DNA from: Crocinitomicaceae bacterium
GTDB lineage: Bacteria > Bacteroidota > Bacteroidia > Flavobacteriales_D > Crocinitomicaceae
Assembly: GCA_016708105.1 (NCBI GenBank)
Contig: JADJGJ010000002.1
Location: 248,001-312,000 of the forward strand
Direction: 5' to 3'
Length of the DNA stretch: 64,000 nucleotides
Part shown: positions 1 to 8,218 of the stretch, one piece after another
Numbering within the stretch: the first letter of the stretch is position 1
Layout of the letters: each line of letters opens with the position of its first letter
Made by a program: the position numbers and the translations under genes
Notes under the pieces: generated by a model
Database searches by the model: none
Told to the model about the DNA's origin: nothing
The model's input: the letters and a program-made list of their open reading frames with translations, nothing else

Positions 1-12
1 AAATACGAACCT

Positions 13-1353
13 ATGTTCAAAAAAATATTAATTGCAAACCGTGGGGAAATTGCGCTTCGCGTAATACGTACCTGCAAAGAAATGGGCATTAAAACAGTGG
101 CTGTTTACTCTACTGCTGACCGCGATAGTTTGCACGTGAGATTTGCTGATGAAGCTGTTTGTATCGGGCCACCGCAAAGTGCAAATTCTTATCTTGATAT
201 TCCAAAAATTATTGCAGCATGTGAAATTACTAATGCTGATGCCGTGCATCCGGGATATGGATTTCTTTCTGAAAATGCGCACTTTTCTAAAGTTTGTCAA
301 GAAAATGGAATCAAATTCATTGGTGCATCACCTGAAATGATTAATGCCATGGGTGATAAAGCATCTGCAAAAGCCACCATGATTAAGGCGGGTGTTCCTT
401 GTATTCCGGGATCTGTTGGATTGCTCAATGATTTGGATGATGCCAAATCAACCGCAAAAAAAATCGGTTATCCTATCATGATGAAAGCAACTGCAGGTGG
501 TGGTGGAAAAGGAATGCGTGTATGTTGGGATGATAAACAACTGGAAGATGCGTGGGAATCTGCACGTAAAGAAGCTAAAGCTGCTTTTGGAAATGACGGA
601 ATGTACATGGAAAAATTCATTGAAGAACCACGTCATATTGAAATTCAAATTGCAGGTGATCGTTATGGAAATGCCTGTCACCTTTCTGAACGTGACTGCT
701 CTATTCAGCGCAGACATCAGAAGTTAGTTGAAGAAACTCCTTCACCGTTCATGACTACTAAACTGCGTGATAAAATGGGGAAAGCTGCGGTGAAAGCAAC
801 CAAAGCAATTAACTATGAAGGTGTGGGTACCATTGAATTTTTGGTAGATAAACATCGGAACTTTTTCTTCATGGAAATGAATACCCGTATTCAGGTTGAG
901 CATACCATTACTGAAGAAGTAATCAATTATGATTTGGTGAAAGAACAAATTAAATTGGCTGCCGGTGAAAAAATTGTAGGCAAAGAATATTTTCCTCAGC
1001 TGCATGCAATTCAGTGCAGAATTAATGCTGAAGATCCTTATAATGGTTTCAGGCCAAGTCCTGGAAAAATCACCAATTATCATCAACCTGGCGGACATGG
1101 AATTCGCGTAGACGCACATGTATACGCCGGTTATGTGATTCCGCCTTATTATGATTCACTCATTTCAAAATTGATAACAGTAGCACAAACCAGAGAAGAA
1201 GCAATTACTAAAATGGAGCGCGCGTTGGAAGAGTATTATATAGAAGGTGTTCAAACTACTATTCCTTTTCATCAGCAACTCATGAAGAATGAAGCGTTCA
1301 GAAAGGGAGAATTCACGACCAAATTCATGGAAACATTTGTGATGAAAAAGTAG
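13..1353 (+). CDS. accC: Biotin carboxylase subunit of acetyl-CoA (or related acyl-CoA) carboxylase
   Basis: ATP-dependent carboxylation of the biotin carried by BCCP, the first half-reaction of acetyl-CoA carboxylase in fatty-acid synthesis. Seen: N-terminal pre-ATP-grasp domain starting [17 protein letters not shown], the ATP-grasp glycine loop GGGGKGMR near residue 162, the active-site segment [10 protein letters not shown] near residue 288, and a biotin-carboxylase C-terminal domain. The 446 residues match stand-alone AccC (about 445-450), with no fused biotinyl domain, so it is a separate subunit. The ATG at 13 leaves only 12 bases of upstream sequence; accB is the expected upstream neighbour but lies outside the window. 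A terminator follows. A propionyl-CoA carboxylase-type subunit is the main alternative, though those are usually longer. Confidence 0.93.
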   Translation: MFKKILIANRGEIALRVIRTCKEMGIKTVAVYSTADRDSLHVRFADEAVCIGPPQSANSYLDIPKIIAACEITNADAVHPGYGFLSENAHFSKVCQENGIKFIGASPEMINAMGDKASAKATMIKAGVPCIPGSVGLLNDLDDAKSTAKKIGYPIMMKATAGGGGKGMRVCWDDKQLEDAWESARKEAKAAFGNDGMYMEKFIEEPRHIEIQIAGDRYGNACHLSERDCSIQRRHQKLVEETPSPFMTTKLRDKMGKAAVKATKAINYEGVGTIEFLVDKHRNFFFMEMNTRIQVEHTITEEVINYDLVKEQIKLAAGEKIVGKEYFPQLHAIQCRINAEDPYNGFRPSPGKITNYHQPGGHGIRVDAHVYAGYVIPPYYDSLISKLITVAQTREEAITKMERALEEYYIEGVQTTIPFHQQLMKNEAFRKGEFTTKFMETFVMKK

Positions 1354-1368
1354 ATTTCAAATCTCAAT

Positions 1369-1397
1369 GAAAAGCCGGTTTATCCGGCTTTTTTTGT
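1369..1397 (+). terminator. Intrinsic terminator after accC
   Basis: Inverted repeat AAAGCCGG / CCGGCTTT with a short T/A loop, running straight into a T-rich stretch. It lies 16 bases after the accC stop codon and before the next plus-strand gene. Confidence 0.85.
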
Positions 1398-1482
1398 TTT
1401 GTACCGGTAACAAATACGTAACCTTAATTGTTATACAGAGTATAATCATGCGCATCTGAGAAGTTGTCTTTTCCATATCTTA

Positions 1483-2514
1483 TTGGTTTTAGTGCCGTTT
1501 TCACTACAGGCGCAGGACATTCATTTTTCTCAAACAACCCGAGCTGACTTTCAAATAAATCCGGCATTCACAGGTGCATTTTCAGGAAATTTACGTGTAA
1601 CCAGTAATTGGAAAGATCAGTGGCAATCCATCAACAAAACCTTCAGAACATATTCTGCAGCGGCTGAATTTTCATTTGGTAAGGGACGCGCTCAAAGTCC
1701 AACTTTTTTTGCCGTTGGAATTAATGCATTTAAAGATGCAGCAGGAGATGTAGAGGTGGGTAATACAAGTATTGGTTTAAATTTTTCTACCCTAGTGAAA
1801 ATTGACAGAAATAGCAGATTCATTGCTGGATTACAAGGGAACTATGGAATCACTGGTTTAAATCCTGCCAATATGCAATGGGGTAGTCAATATGACGGAA
1901 TTAATTTTGATCCTTCGCTGGTGAATGGAGAGGGTACTGAATTCAGAGGATTTAATTATCTTGATTTTGCAGCTGGCATTGCATATTGGTATACAAAAAA
2001 TGATAAAAACGTAGTGCATCGTGCACCATCAGACGCAAAGGTCGGAATCTCTGTATTTCATATTAACAAGCCGGATTTCACCTATGATCCAAAAGGAAAT
2101 TCAAAACTTCCCAGACGATTTTTGATTCATGGCTCAGCACTCTTTTCAACAGAGCAATCTAATTTGTATTGGTATCCAAATATTAATCTGATGTTTCAAG
2201 GCAAGCAGCACGAAATTTATGTTGGGTCGTTGTGGAAGTGGGTACTGTCTTCGGGTTCAAAAAACACCGGGTTCATGGCTGAAGCATCCATTACCGGAGG
2301 AATGAATATGCGCATCACCAATGTGATTGATGCTTTGGTGCCTCAGTTGTATATTGGTGCATATAATTTCAGTGTCGGTTTATCTTATGACATCAATGTT
2401 TCTAAATTGAACGCAGCATCTCAGTATCGTGGTGGTTTTGAGATATCGCTGCGTTATACAAATCCTGACGCCTATATTCACAGAAATCCTTTTAGAGGAG
2501 CGGTGTCTATTTAA
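1483..2514 (+). CDS. Type IX secretion system membrane protein, PorP/SprF family
   Basis: Predicted outer-membrane beta-barrel of the PorP/SprF family; members act with T9SS, often as the partner of a single large surface adhesin. Seen: signal-peptide remnant ending SLQAQ, then the family start DIHFSQ..ADFQINPAFTGAFSGNLR, SNWKDQW, and alternating hydrophobic strands to the C-terminus. About 340 residues, normal for the family. The start is uncertain: TTG at 1483 gives a signal peptide that is too short. The same frame stays open upstream, and a CTG at 1456 would give a good one (MRSCLFHILLVLVPFSLQAQ). The only nearby ATG (1448) is in another frame and stops after three codons, so a small indel in the 5' end is possible. 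Unlike most relatives it has no adhesin gene directly upstream here. Confidence 0.85.
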   Translation: MVLVPFSLQAQDIHFSQTTRADFQINPAFTGAFSGNLRVTSNWKDQWQSINKTFRTYSAAAEFSFGKGRAQSPTFFAVGINAFKDAAGDVEVGNTSIGLNFSTLVKIDRNSRFIAGLQGNYGITGLNPANMQWGSQYDGINFDPSLVNGEGTEFRGFNYLDFAAGIAYWYTKNDKNVVHRAPSDAKVGISVFHINKPDFTYDPKGNSKLPRRFLIHGSALFSTEQSNLYWYPNINLMFQGKQHEIYVGSLWKWVLSSGSKNTGFMAEASITGGMNMRITNVIDALVPQLYIGAYNFSVGLSYDINVSKLNAASQYRGGFEISLRYTNPDAYIHRNPFRGAVSI

Positions 2515-2576
2515 TGGTTTACAAATCAAGTATTTGCCCTTTATCCTTTCAGCAAACATCTTTGTCTAAAATATCG

Positions 2577-2605
2577 TTGCTATGCATAATTTTTATATAT
2601 ATTTG
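2577..2605 (+). promoter_or_regulatory. Bacteroidota-type promoter for the solute-binding lipoprotein gene
   Basis: TTG at 2577-2579, an 18-base spacer and TATATTTG at 2598-2605, an exact match to the Bacteroidota housekeeping form TTG-N17..23-TAnnTTTG. Transcription would begin near 2612, leaving a leader of about 58 bases before the ATG at 2670. The match is seen; activity is inferred. Confidence 0.6.
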
Positions 2606-2669
2606 TTGGATAGCGTGGTTTGAGCCTTGTTGCTAGAGTTTATAAAGAAAAAGCATAATTGATAATCAG

Positions 2670-4448
2670 ATGAGACATTTTGGATACTTCACATTTTCGG
2701 CATTTTTATTTCATTTCATAGTTTCATGTAGTGGAAGTTCCGGTAATGATGCGCCTGAGATTGACCCAAATAAAATTGAAAAAGTTGAAGGTGGCAAATT
2801 TCGGGGCGGTGTTTTGAGGTTAAATTCAATTGAAGATTATACCTCCCTTTTTCCGGTTGCAATCAATGATATTTATTCAACTCACATTGCAGGCCAGTGC
2901 TATGAAGGTCTTTTTAAATTCAATCAAAAAACATTGCAAGCAGAACCATGTTTGGCAGAAAGTTTTGAAATAGATAATTCAAAAAAAGTCTACACATTTC
3001 ACATTAGAAAAGGAGTTTATTTTCATGATGACGAATGTTTTCCTGAAGGTAAGGGACGTGAAATGAATGCCAATGATTTTAAATATTGTTTTGATTTTAT
3101 CTGCTCAAGTCATGAAGAAAATAAATGGCCCACTCTTTTCCGTGATCGTATTTTAGGCGCGGCTGATTATGCAGATGGAAAATCAAAATCAGTTGAAGGA
3201 ATTAAAGTAATAGATAACTATACATTACAGTTGACATTAATTGACCCTTTTGCAGGTTTACCTGATTTGCTTGCCGTACTAGCGGCCGCAGTGTATCCAA
3301 AAGAAGCTATTGATAAGTACGGTTACACTGGTATGCACAATAAAATGGTTGGTACTGGTCCTTTTCTCCCAACTGTATTAAAGAATGGAGAGAATGTTGA
3401 GTTCATTCGCAATGAAAAATATTGGAAAAAAGATGAATTTGGAAATCAGATGCCGTATTTGGCAAAGATTACTTTCTCTTTCATCAAAACAAAACCTGAA
3501 GAGTTAAAATCATTTCAAGATGGAAATCTGGATATGGTTTGGGGCTTGCCTGTTGAAGAAATTCCAAATATTATGGCTGATTTTGAAGAGGCGCTTGAAG
3601 GTGCAAATCGCCAATTTGATTTGCAATCAGTGAATAGTTTGAATATACAGTATTATGGATTTTTGTTTACCAGTGAAACTTTCAAAGACGTGAGAGTAAG
3701 AAAAGCATTCAATTATGCAGTTGATCGCGATTCACTGGTAGAATTTGTTTTGCAAGGTGAAGGAATTCCTGCTCATCACGGATTCGTTCCTCCTATGTCA
3801 GGATACCCAACTGAAAATGTGAAAGGTTTTGATTACAACCCAAAACTTGCAGCAGATTTAATGAAACAAGCGGGATTTCCGGGTGGTAAAGGTTTCCCTG
3901 AAGTTACTCTGCACTTGAATTCTAGTGGTGGAACTAACGAAAAAATTGCAACCTATATTCAAGGAATGCTCAAACAAAATTTAGGAGTGAATATAAAATT
4001 GAATGTTATTCCTATGGCTGAATTACATCCGCAAGCTGAAAAGGGACAACTTGATTTTTGGCGGTTTGGTTGGATTGCTGATTATCCTGATCCGTCAAAT
4101 TTCCTTTATCTGTTTCACGGAAAAAATATTGATTCAACGAAAGAATCTTCCATCAATTATTTCAGATATACAAACCCTGCCTTTGATGAATTGTATGAAC
4201 AAGCATTGAAAGAAATTGACGATAAAAAACGTATGGAACTTTATGCGCAATGTGATCAGTTACTGATGAATGATGCAGTAGTGATGCCTTTACTTTTTAA
4301 TGTTGACATTAGATTGATTAATCCTGAGGTTACTGATTTTGATATCAATGAACTTGAATATCGTGATTTATCTGTAGTTTACTTTACGCAAAAAAATAAA
4401 TCAAATGTGAGAGTTTATGAAAATCTGATTGAAGAAGAAGCAGAATAA
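2670..4448 (+). CDS. ABC transporter substrate-binding lipoprotein, oligopeptide type (SBP_bac_5)
   Basis: Extracytoplasmic binding component of a peptide or nickel-type ABC importer. Seen: hydrophobic N-terminus with a lipobox ending SC (Cys about 20, FIVSC), then family 5 signatures: the segment LAESFEIDNSKKVYTFHIRKG, a YDWELP-like VYPKEAIDKYG..GTGPF region, VRKAFNYAVDR near residue 345, and the C-terminal WIADYPDPSNFLYLF segment. 592 residues, typical for this family (500-600). It stands alone: no permease or ATPase gene adjoins it, which is common in Bacteroidota. The ligand cannot be deduced from sequence. It ends in a shared terminator facing asd. Confidence 0.88.
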   Translation: MRHFGYFTFSAFLFHFIVSCSGSSGNDAPEIDPNKIEKVEGGKFRGGVLRLNSIEDYTSLFPVAINDIYSTHIAGQCYEGLFKFNQKTLQAEPCLAESFEIDNSKKVYTFHIRKGVYFHDDECFPEGKGREMNANDFKYCFDFICSSHEENKWPTLFRDRILGAADYADGKSKSVEGIKVIDNYTLQLTLIDPFAGLPDLLAVLAAAVYPKEAIDKYGYTGMHNKMVGTGPFLPTVLKNGENVEFIRNEKYWKKDEFGNQMPYLAKITFSFIKTKPEELKSFQDGNLDMVWGLPVEEIPNIMADFEEALEGANRQFDLQSVNSLNIQYYGFLFTSETFKDVRVRKAFNYAVDRDSLVEFVLQGEGIPAHHGFVPPMSGYPTENVKGFDYNPKLAADLMKQAGFPGGKGFPEVTLHLNSSGGTNEKIATYIQGMLKQNLGVNIKLNVIPMAELHPQAEKGQLDFWRFGWIADYPDPSNFLYLFHGKNIDSTKESSINYFRYTNPAFDELYEQALKEIDDKKRMELYAQCDQLLMNDAVVMPLLFNVDIRLINPEVTDFDINELEYRDLSVVYFTQKNKSNVRVYENLIEEEAE

Positions 4449-4476
4449 ATAATACTTGATTGTAGTTATAGAAACT

Positions 4477-4510
4477 AAAAAACCCGGGTCATAAGAATCC
4501 GGGTTTTTTT
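4477..4510. terminator. Bidirectional terminator between the binding-protein gene and asd
   Basis: AAAAAACCCGG pairs with CCGGGTTTTTT across a loop of about 11 bases, so it has a T-run on either strand. It lies between two convergent genes and can serve both. Confidence 0.85.
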
Positions 4511-4562
4511 ATTTTCTGATCTTTGTTTTTGAACACAGATTGATTGTATTTGGATTAACGAT

Positions 4563-5555
4563 TTACGCAGTCACCATCTTTTTATCCAGCAAGTAGCGCG
4601 CAATTTGTACAGCGTTTGTTGCTGCACCTTTTCTCAAATTATCAGCAACTATCCAAAGATTAATTGTTTTGGCTTGTGATTCATCACGACGAATTCTTCC
4701 AACAAAAACTTCATTTTTACCGCGTGCGTACAAAGGCATTGGATAGGTATTGGTATCTGTATTATCTTTTAAAACTACACCGGGAGTTTGGTTGAGTATG
4801 GCCCGCACTTCATTTAAATCAAATTCATTTTCAAATTCAATGTTCACCGCTTCTGAATGGCCTCCGCGTACCGGCACACGCACTGCGGTTGCGGTTACAT
4901 TGATCGTCGGATCAAGAATTTTTTTTGTTTCATTGGTAAGTTTCATCTCTTCTTTGGTATAACCATTTTCAAGAAAAACATCACAATGTGGAAGGCAATT
5001 TTCTAATATTTGGTAAGGGTAAGCCATCTCACCTTGCATGCCTGCTTTTTCGTTGTCTAATTGTTGAATGGCTTTAGCTCCTGTGCCTGATATAGATTGA
5101 TACGTGGAAACAACAGCGCGTTTTACCCCATATTTTTTGTGTAAAGGTGACAACACCATAACCAATTGAATTGTTGAGCAATTTGGATTAGCAATTATTT
5201 TGTCATCTTCTCCTAAAATATCCGCATTGATTTCAGGAACAACCAATTTTTTTGTGGGATCCATTCTCCATGCACTTGAATTATCTACCACCGTGGTTCC
5301 AACCGCGGCAAATTTTGGTGCCCATTCAAGTGAGGTGCCGCCTCCGGCAGAGAAAATAGCCAAGTCAGGTTTTGCATCAACGGCTGTTTGCATGCTAACT
5401 ACTGTATAGTCCTTACCCTTGAATTGAATTTTTTTACCAACTGATTTCTCGGTTGCTACTAATATCAATTCATCAAAGGGAAAATTCATTTCAGCCAATA
5501 CGTTCAGTATCTCATTCCCAACAAGACCTGTGGCTCCAACTACAGCTAGTTTCAT
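4563..5555 (-). CDS. asd: Aspartate-semialdehyde dehydrogenase
   Basis: NADPH-dependent reduction of aspartyl phosphate to aspartate semialdehyde, the branch point to lysine/diaminopimelate, threonine and methionine. Seen: N-terminal Rossmann motif VGATGLVG at residues 6-13, catalytic cysteine Cys126 in NPNCSTIQ, the QSISGTGAKA segment, and the C-terminal VADNLRKGAATNAVQIA helix. 330 residues, full length for the bacterial family. The start ATG gives the expected VVGATG spacing. Monocistronic and divergent from the next gene; it shares a terminator with its convergent neighbour. Confidence 0.96.
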   Translation of the reverse strand: MKLAVVGATGLVGNEILNVLAEMNFPFDELILVATEKSVGKKIQFKGKDYTVVSMQTAVDAKPDLAIFSAGGGTSLEWAPKFAAVGTTVVDNSSAWRMDPTKKLVVPEINADILGEDDKIIANPNCSTIQLVMVLSPLHKKYGVKRAVVSTYQSISGTGAKAIQQLDNEKAGMQGEMAYPYQILENCLPHCDVFLENGYTKEEMKLTNETKKILDPTINVTATAVRVPVRGGHSEAVNIEFENEFDLNEVRAILNQTPGVVLKDNTDTNTYPMPLYARGKNEVFVGRIRRDESQAKTINLWIVADNLRKGAATNAVQIARYLLDKKMVTA

Positions 5556-5609
5556 ACGTTTTGATTATTACTATGTTAATTCTGGTGTGACTTTAATTTG
5601 GTCACGGTG

Positions 5610-5617
5610 CAAAATTA
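5610..5617 (-). promoter_or_regulatory. Candidate -7 element for asd
   Basis: The minus strand reads TAATTTTG here, matching TAnnTTTG, about 55 bases before the asd start. No convincing TTG lies at the usual distance upstream, so this is a tentative call. Confidence 0.35.
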
Positions 5618-5648
5618 CTATATTTAACACGCTTAGTTTTCATCTGTC

Positions 5649-8204
5649 ATGCGCAATTATTTAACCTTTTTATTATTTGTTGTTAGCAGCCTATCGTTTG
5701 CGCAATTCTCTGATGATTTTTCTGATGGTGATTTTACCAATGCACCTGCGTGGGTTGGAATGACTGCGAACTTTGAGGTGGATGCCTCAGATAAACTTCA
5801 TTTGCTTGCGCCGGCAGTTGATGATACATCTTATCTCAGTGTGGCAACAAGCAATGTAGTAACCACCTGGGATTTTTATGTGCGCATGGAATTTAATCCA
5901 TCTTCATCAAATCTCACGCGTGTTTATCTCATGTCTGACAATGCCGATTTAACGGCTTCACTTAATGGTTATTTTGTGATGATTGGAAACACGGATGATG
6001 AAATTTCGCTTTATCGGCAAACCGGAACTACGATAACTGAAATTATTGATGGAGCAAACGGAACAGTTAATTCTGACCCGGTAAATGTGCGCATACGAGT
6101 TTCGCGTGATGCATCCGGTAATTGGGATTTGACAAGAGATGCTACCGGTGGATATTCATTCACATCGGAAGGTACAGTGAATGACAATACCTATACCTCA
6201 ACAAGTCATTTTGGCGTCTTTTGTAAGTATACGTCTTCAAGATCTGAGTTATTTTATTTTGATGATTTGGGTGATCCCTATGTTGATGGAATTGCACCAA
6301 CAATAATTTCTGTTACACCTGTTTCTGCAACTCAAGTTGATGTTTTGTTTTCAGAACCTTTAAATGCAATTAGCGCTGAAACGGCGTTGAATTATTCTGT
6401 TGATAATGGTATAGGTGTGCCACTTACCGCAGGTCTTGATGGTACCAATTTTGCCTTGGTGCATTTGACAACAGCAACATCATTGGTCAACGGAACTTCA
6501 TATAATCTTACTGTCAACAATGTCACTGATGTGAATGGAAATTCCATTAGTTCTCCAACCATCATTCCATTCCTGTATTTTGTACCAGATGTTGCAATTT
6601 ACAATGATGTGATTATTACTGAAATTATGGTTGATCCAAGTCCGGCTGTTGGATTACCTGAAGTGGAGTACATTGAAATTTATAATCGCTCAGCAAAATA
6701 TTTTGATTTGACAGGATGGACAATTGCGGATGCATCATCAAGCAGTGTGGTGTCAACCTATGTACTGGCGCCTGGTATGTATGCACTAATTTGCAATACA
6801 GGTGACGAGACTTTGTTTTTAGCCACAAATAAAACAAGTGTTTCTCTTCCATCTTTCAATAATGATGCTGATGCGGTAGTATTAAAAAATGATGCCGGGG
6901 TTATGATTGATTCGCTCTATTTTGACCTAACCTGGTACCATGATAATTTAAAAGATGAAGGAGGATGGAGTTTGGAAAGAAAACATAATGATGCACCATG
7001 CAGCGATGAGAATAACTGGTCAGCATCAAATGACATTGCAGGTGGTACACCGGGTACACAAAATTCTGTATGGACTGATCAGGCAGATATTACGGGTCCG
7101 GTTGTAAGCGATTACGAGGTAATTTCTGAAACTGAAATGCAGATTTATTTTAACGAATCCTTAGATACAACCATCAGTGCCATACTTAGCTTGACACCGG
7201 CAATATCAGTGCTAAGCTGGAATTATATTTCACTTTCAGCCTTGCACGTAAACGCAAACACTTTGGCGGTTAACGTGCCATATTTACTAGCGGTTTCAGG
7301 TGTAACTGATTGTTGGGGAAATACCATCAGCGCAACAACCATTGAACTTGGTTTGCCTGATAGCATTGAGTCTGAAGATTTGATTTTAAATGAAATTATG
7401 TTTAACCCATTAACCAATGGATCTGATTATGTTGAGATCTATAATCGTTCAGAAAAAATTCTTGATCTGAATGATCTTATGATGGCAAATTGGGATGATG
7501 ACTCTATAGCAAATTATAAAGATGTGATCAATCAACAACAATTGATTTTGCCCGGTGAATATATTTTACTTACTGAAGATTCAACAGATATTCAACATGA
7601 TTTTTCTATCTATGGTGTAGGCAGATTTGTGATCATGGATTTGCCAACATATAATGATGATTCGGGTTCTGTTTATTTGCTTAATTCAAGTTTTCAAGTG
7701 ATTGATTTTTTCAGGTATGATGAAGATATGCACTACGCCCTGATTACAGATGAAGAAGGAAAATCTTTGGAACGCGGTACTTTTGATGGCGGCATGAACA
7801 ACGCTGAAATTTGGCACACGGCAGCAGAAAATGTAGCGTGGGGTACGCCGGGTTATCTCAACTCTCAACTTTTGTATCCTGCCGTTAATGGAGCAGTAAC
7901 TTTATCTCCTGAAATTTTTTCACCTGATAATGATGGATATCAAGATGTACTTACCATTCAGCTTGAACTGGAAACAACAGACAATATCATAAACATAGAA
8001 ATTTATGATAACAGAGGACGAATGATTAAAGAATTAAAAGACAATTTTTTTGCCGGTAATTCTGCGCTTTTTACCTGGGATGGAAGCACTGAAGAAAACA
8101 CCAAAGCGCCCATTGGTACCTATGTATTGCTAATAACAATTACGCATGCTGACGGAAGCAAATCAACATACAAAGAGGTTTGTGTGGTGGGAGGAAAATT
8201 GTAA
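5649..8204 (+). CDS. Secreted lamin-tail-domain protein with a T9SS-type C-terminal domain
   Basis: Large secreted or surface protein of unknown function. Seen: signal peptide ending SLSFAQ (residue about 19); an N-terminal jelly-roll-like region; SbsA-type Ig-like domains (PTIISVTPVSATQVDVLFSE near 217 and a diverged copy near 482); two lamin-tail domains, one around VIITEIMVDP..VEYIEIYNRS (residues 320-430), one around LILNEIMFNP..DYVEIYNRSE (577-720); and a FlgD/gliding-motility-like C-terminus beginning FSPDNDGYQDVL and ending in the strand STYKEVCVVGGKL. This C-terminus resembles type B T9SS signals. Lamin-tail domains occur in many secreted bacterial proteins, some linked to nucleases, but no catalytic domain is visible. 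The SpoIIE gene begins 15 bases downstream, suggesting co-transcription. Confidence 0.85.
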   Translation: MRNYLTFLLFVVSSLSFAQFSDDFSDGDFTNAPAWVGMTANFEVDASDKLHLLAPAVDDTSYLSVATSNVVTTWDFYVRMEFNPSSSNLTRVYLMSDNADLTASLNGYFVMIGNTDDEISLYRQTGTTITEIIDGANGTVNSDPVNVRIRVSRDASGNWDLTRDATGGYSFTSEGTVNDNTYTSTSHFGVFCKYTSSRSELFYFDDLGDPYVDGIAPTIISVTPVSATQVDVLFSEPLNAISAETALNYSVDNGIGVPLTAGLDGTNFALVHLTTATSLVNGTSYNLTVNNVTDVNGNSISSPTIIPFLYFVPDVAIYNDVIITEIMVDPSPAVGLPEVEYIEIYNRSAKYFDLTGWTIADASSSSVVSTYVLAPGMYALICNTGDETLFLATNKTSVSLPSFNNDADAVVLKNDAGVMIDSLYFDLTWYHDNLKDEGGWSLERKHNDAPCSDENNWSASNDIAGGTPGTQNSVWTDQADITGPVVSDYEVISETEMQIYFNESLDTTISAILSLTPAISVLSWNYISLSALHVNANTLAVNVPYLLAVSGVTDCWGNTISATTIELGLPDSIESEDLILNEIMFNPLTNGSDYVEIYNRSEKILDLNDLMMANWDDDSIANYKDVINQQQLILPGEYILLTEDSTDIQHDFSIYGVGRFVIMDLPTYNDDSGSVYLLNSSFQVIDFFRYDEDMHYALITDEEGKSLERGTFDGGMNNAEIWHTAAENVAWGTPGYLNSQLLYPAVNGAVTLSPEIFSPDNDGYQDVLTIQLELETTDNIINIEIYDNRGRMIKELKDNFFAGNSALFTWDGSTEENTKAPIGTYVLLITITHADGSKSTYKEVCVVGGKL

Positions 8205-8218
8205 AAAAAATCTTGTTG

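Noticed and set aside
5585..5604. Inverted repeat GTGAC..GTCAC in the asd upstream region as an operator
   Set aside because: Only a 5-bp stem with a 9-base loop; such short repeats are common by chance and nothing else supports regulation.
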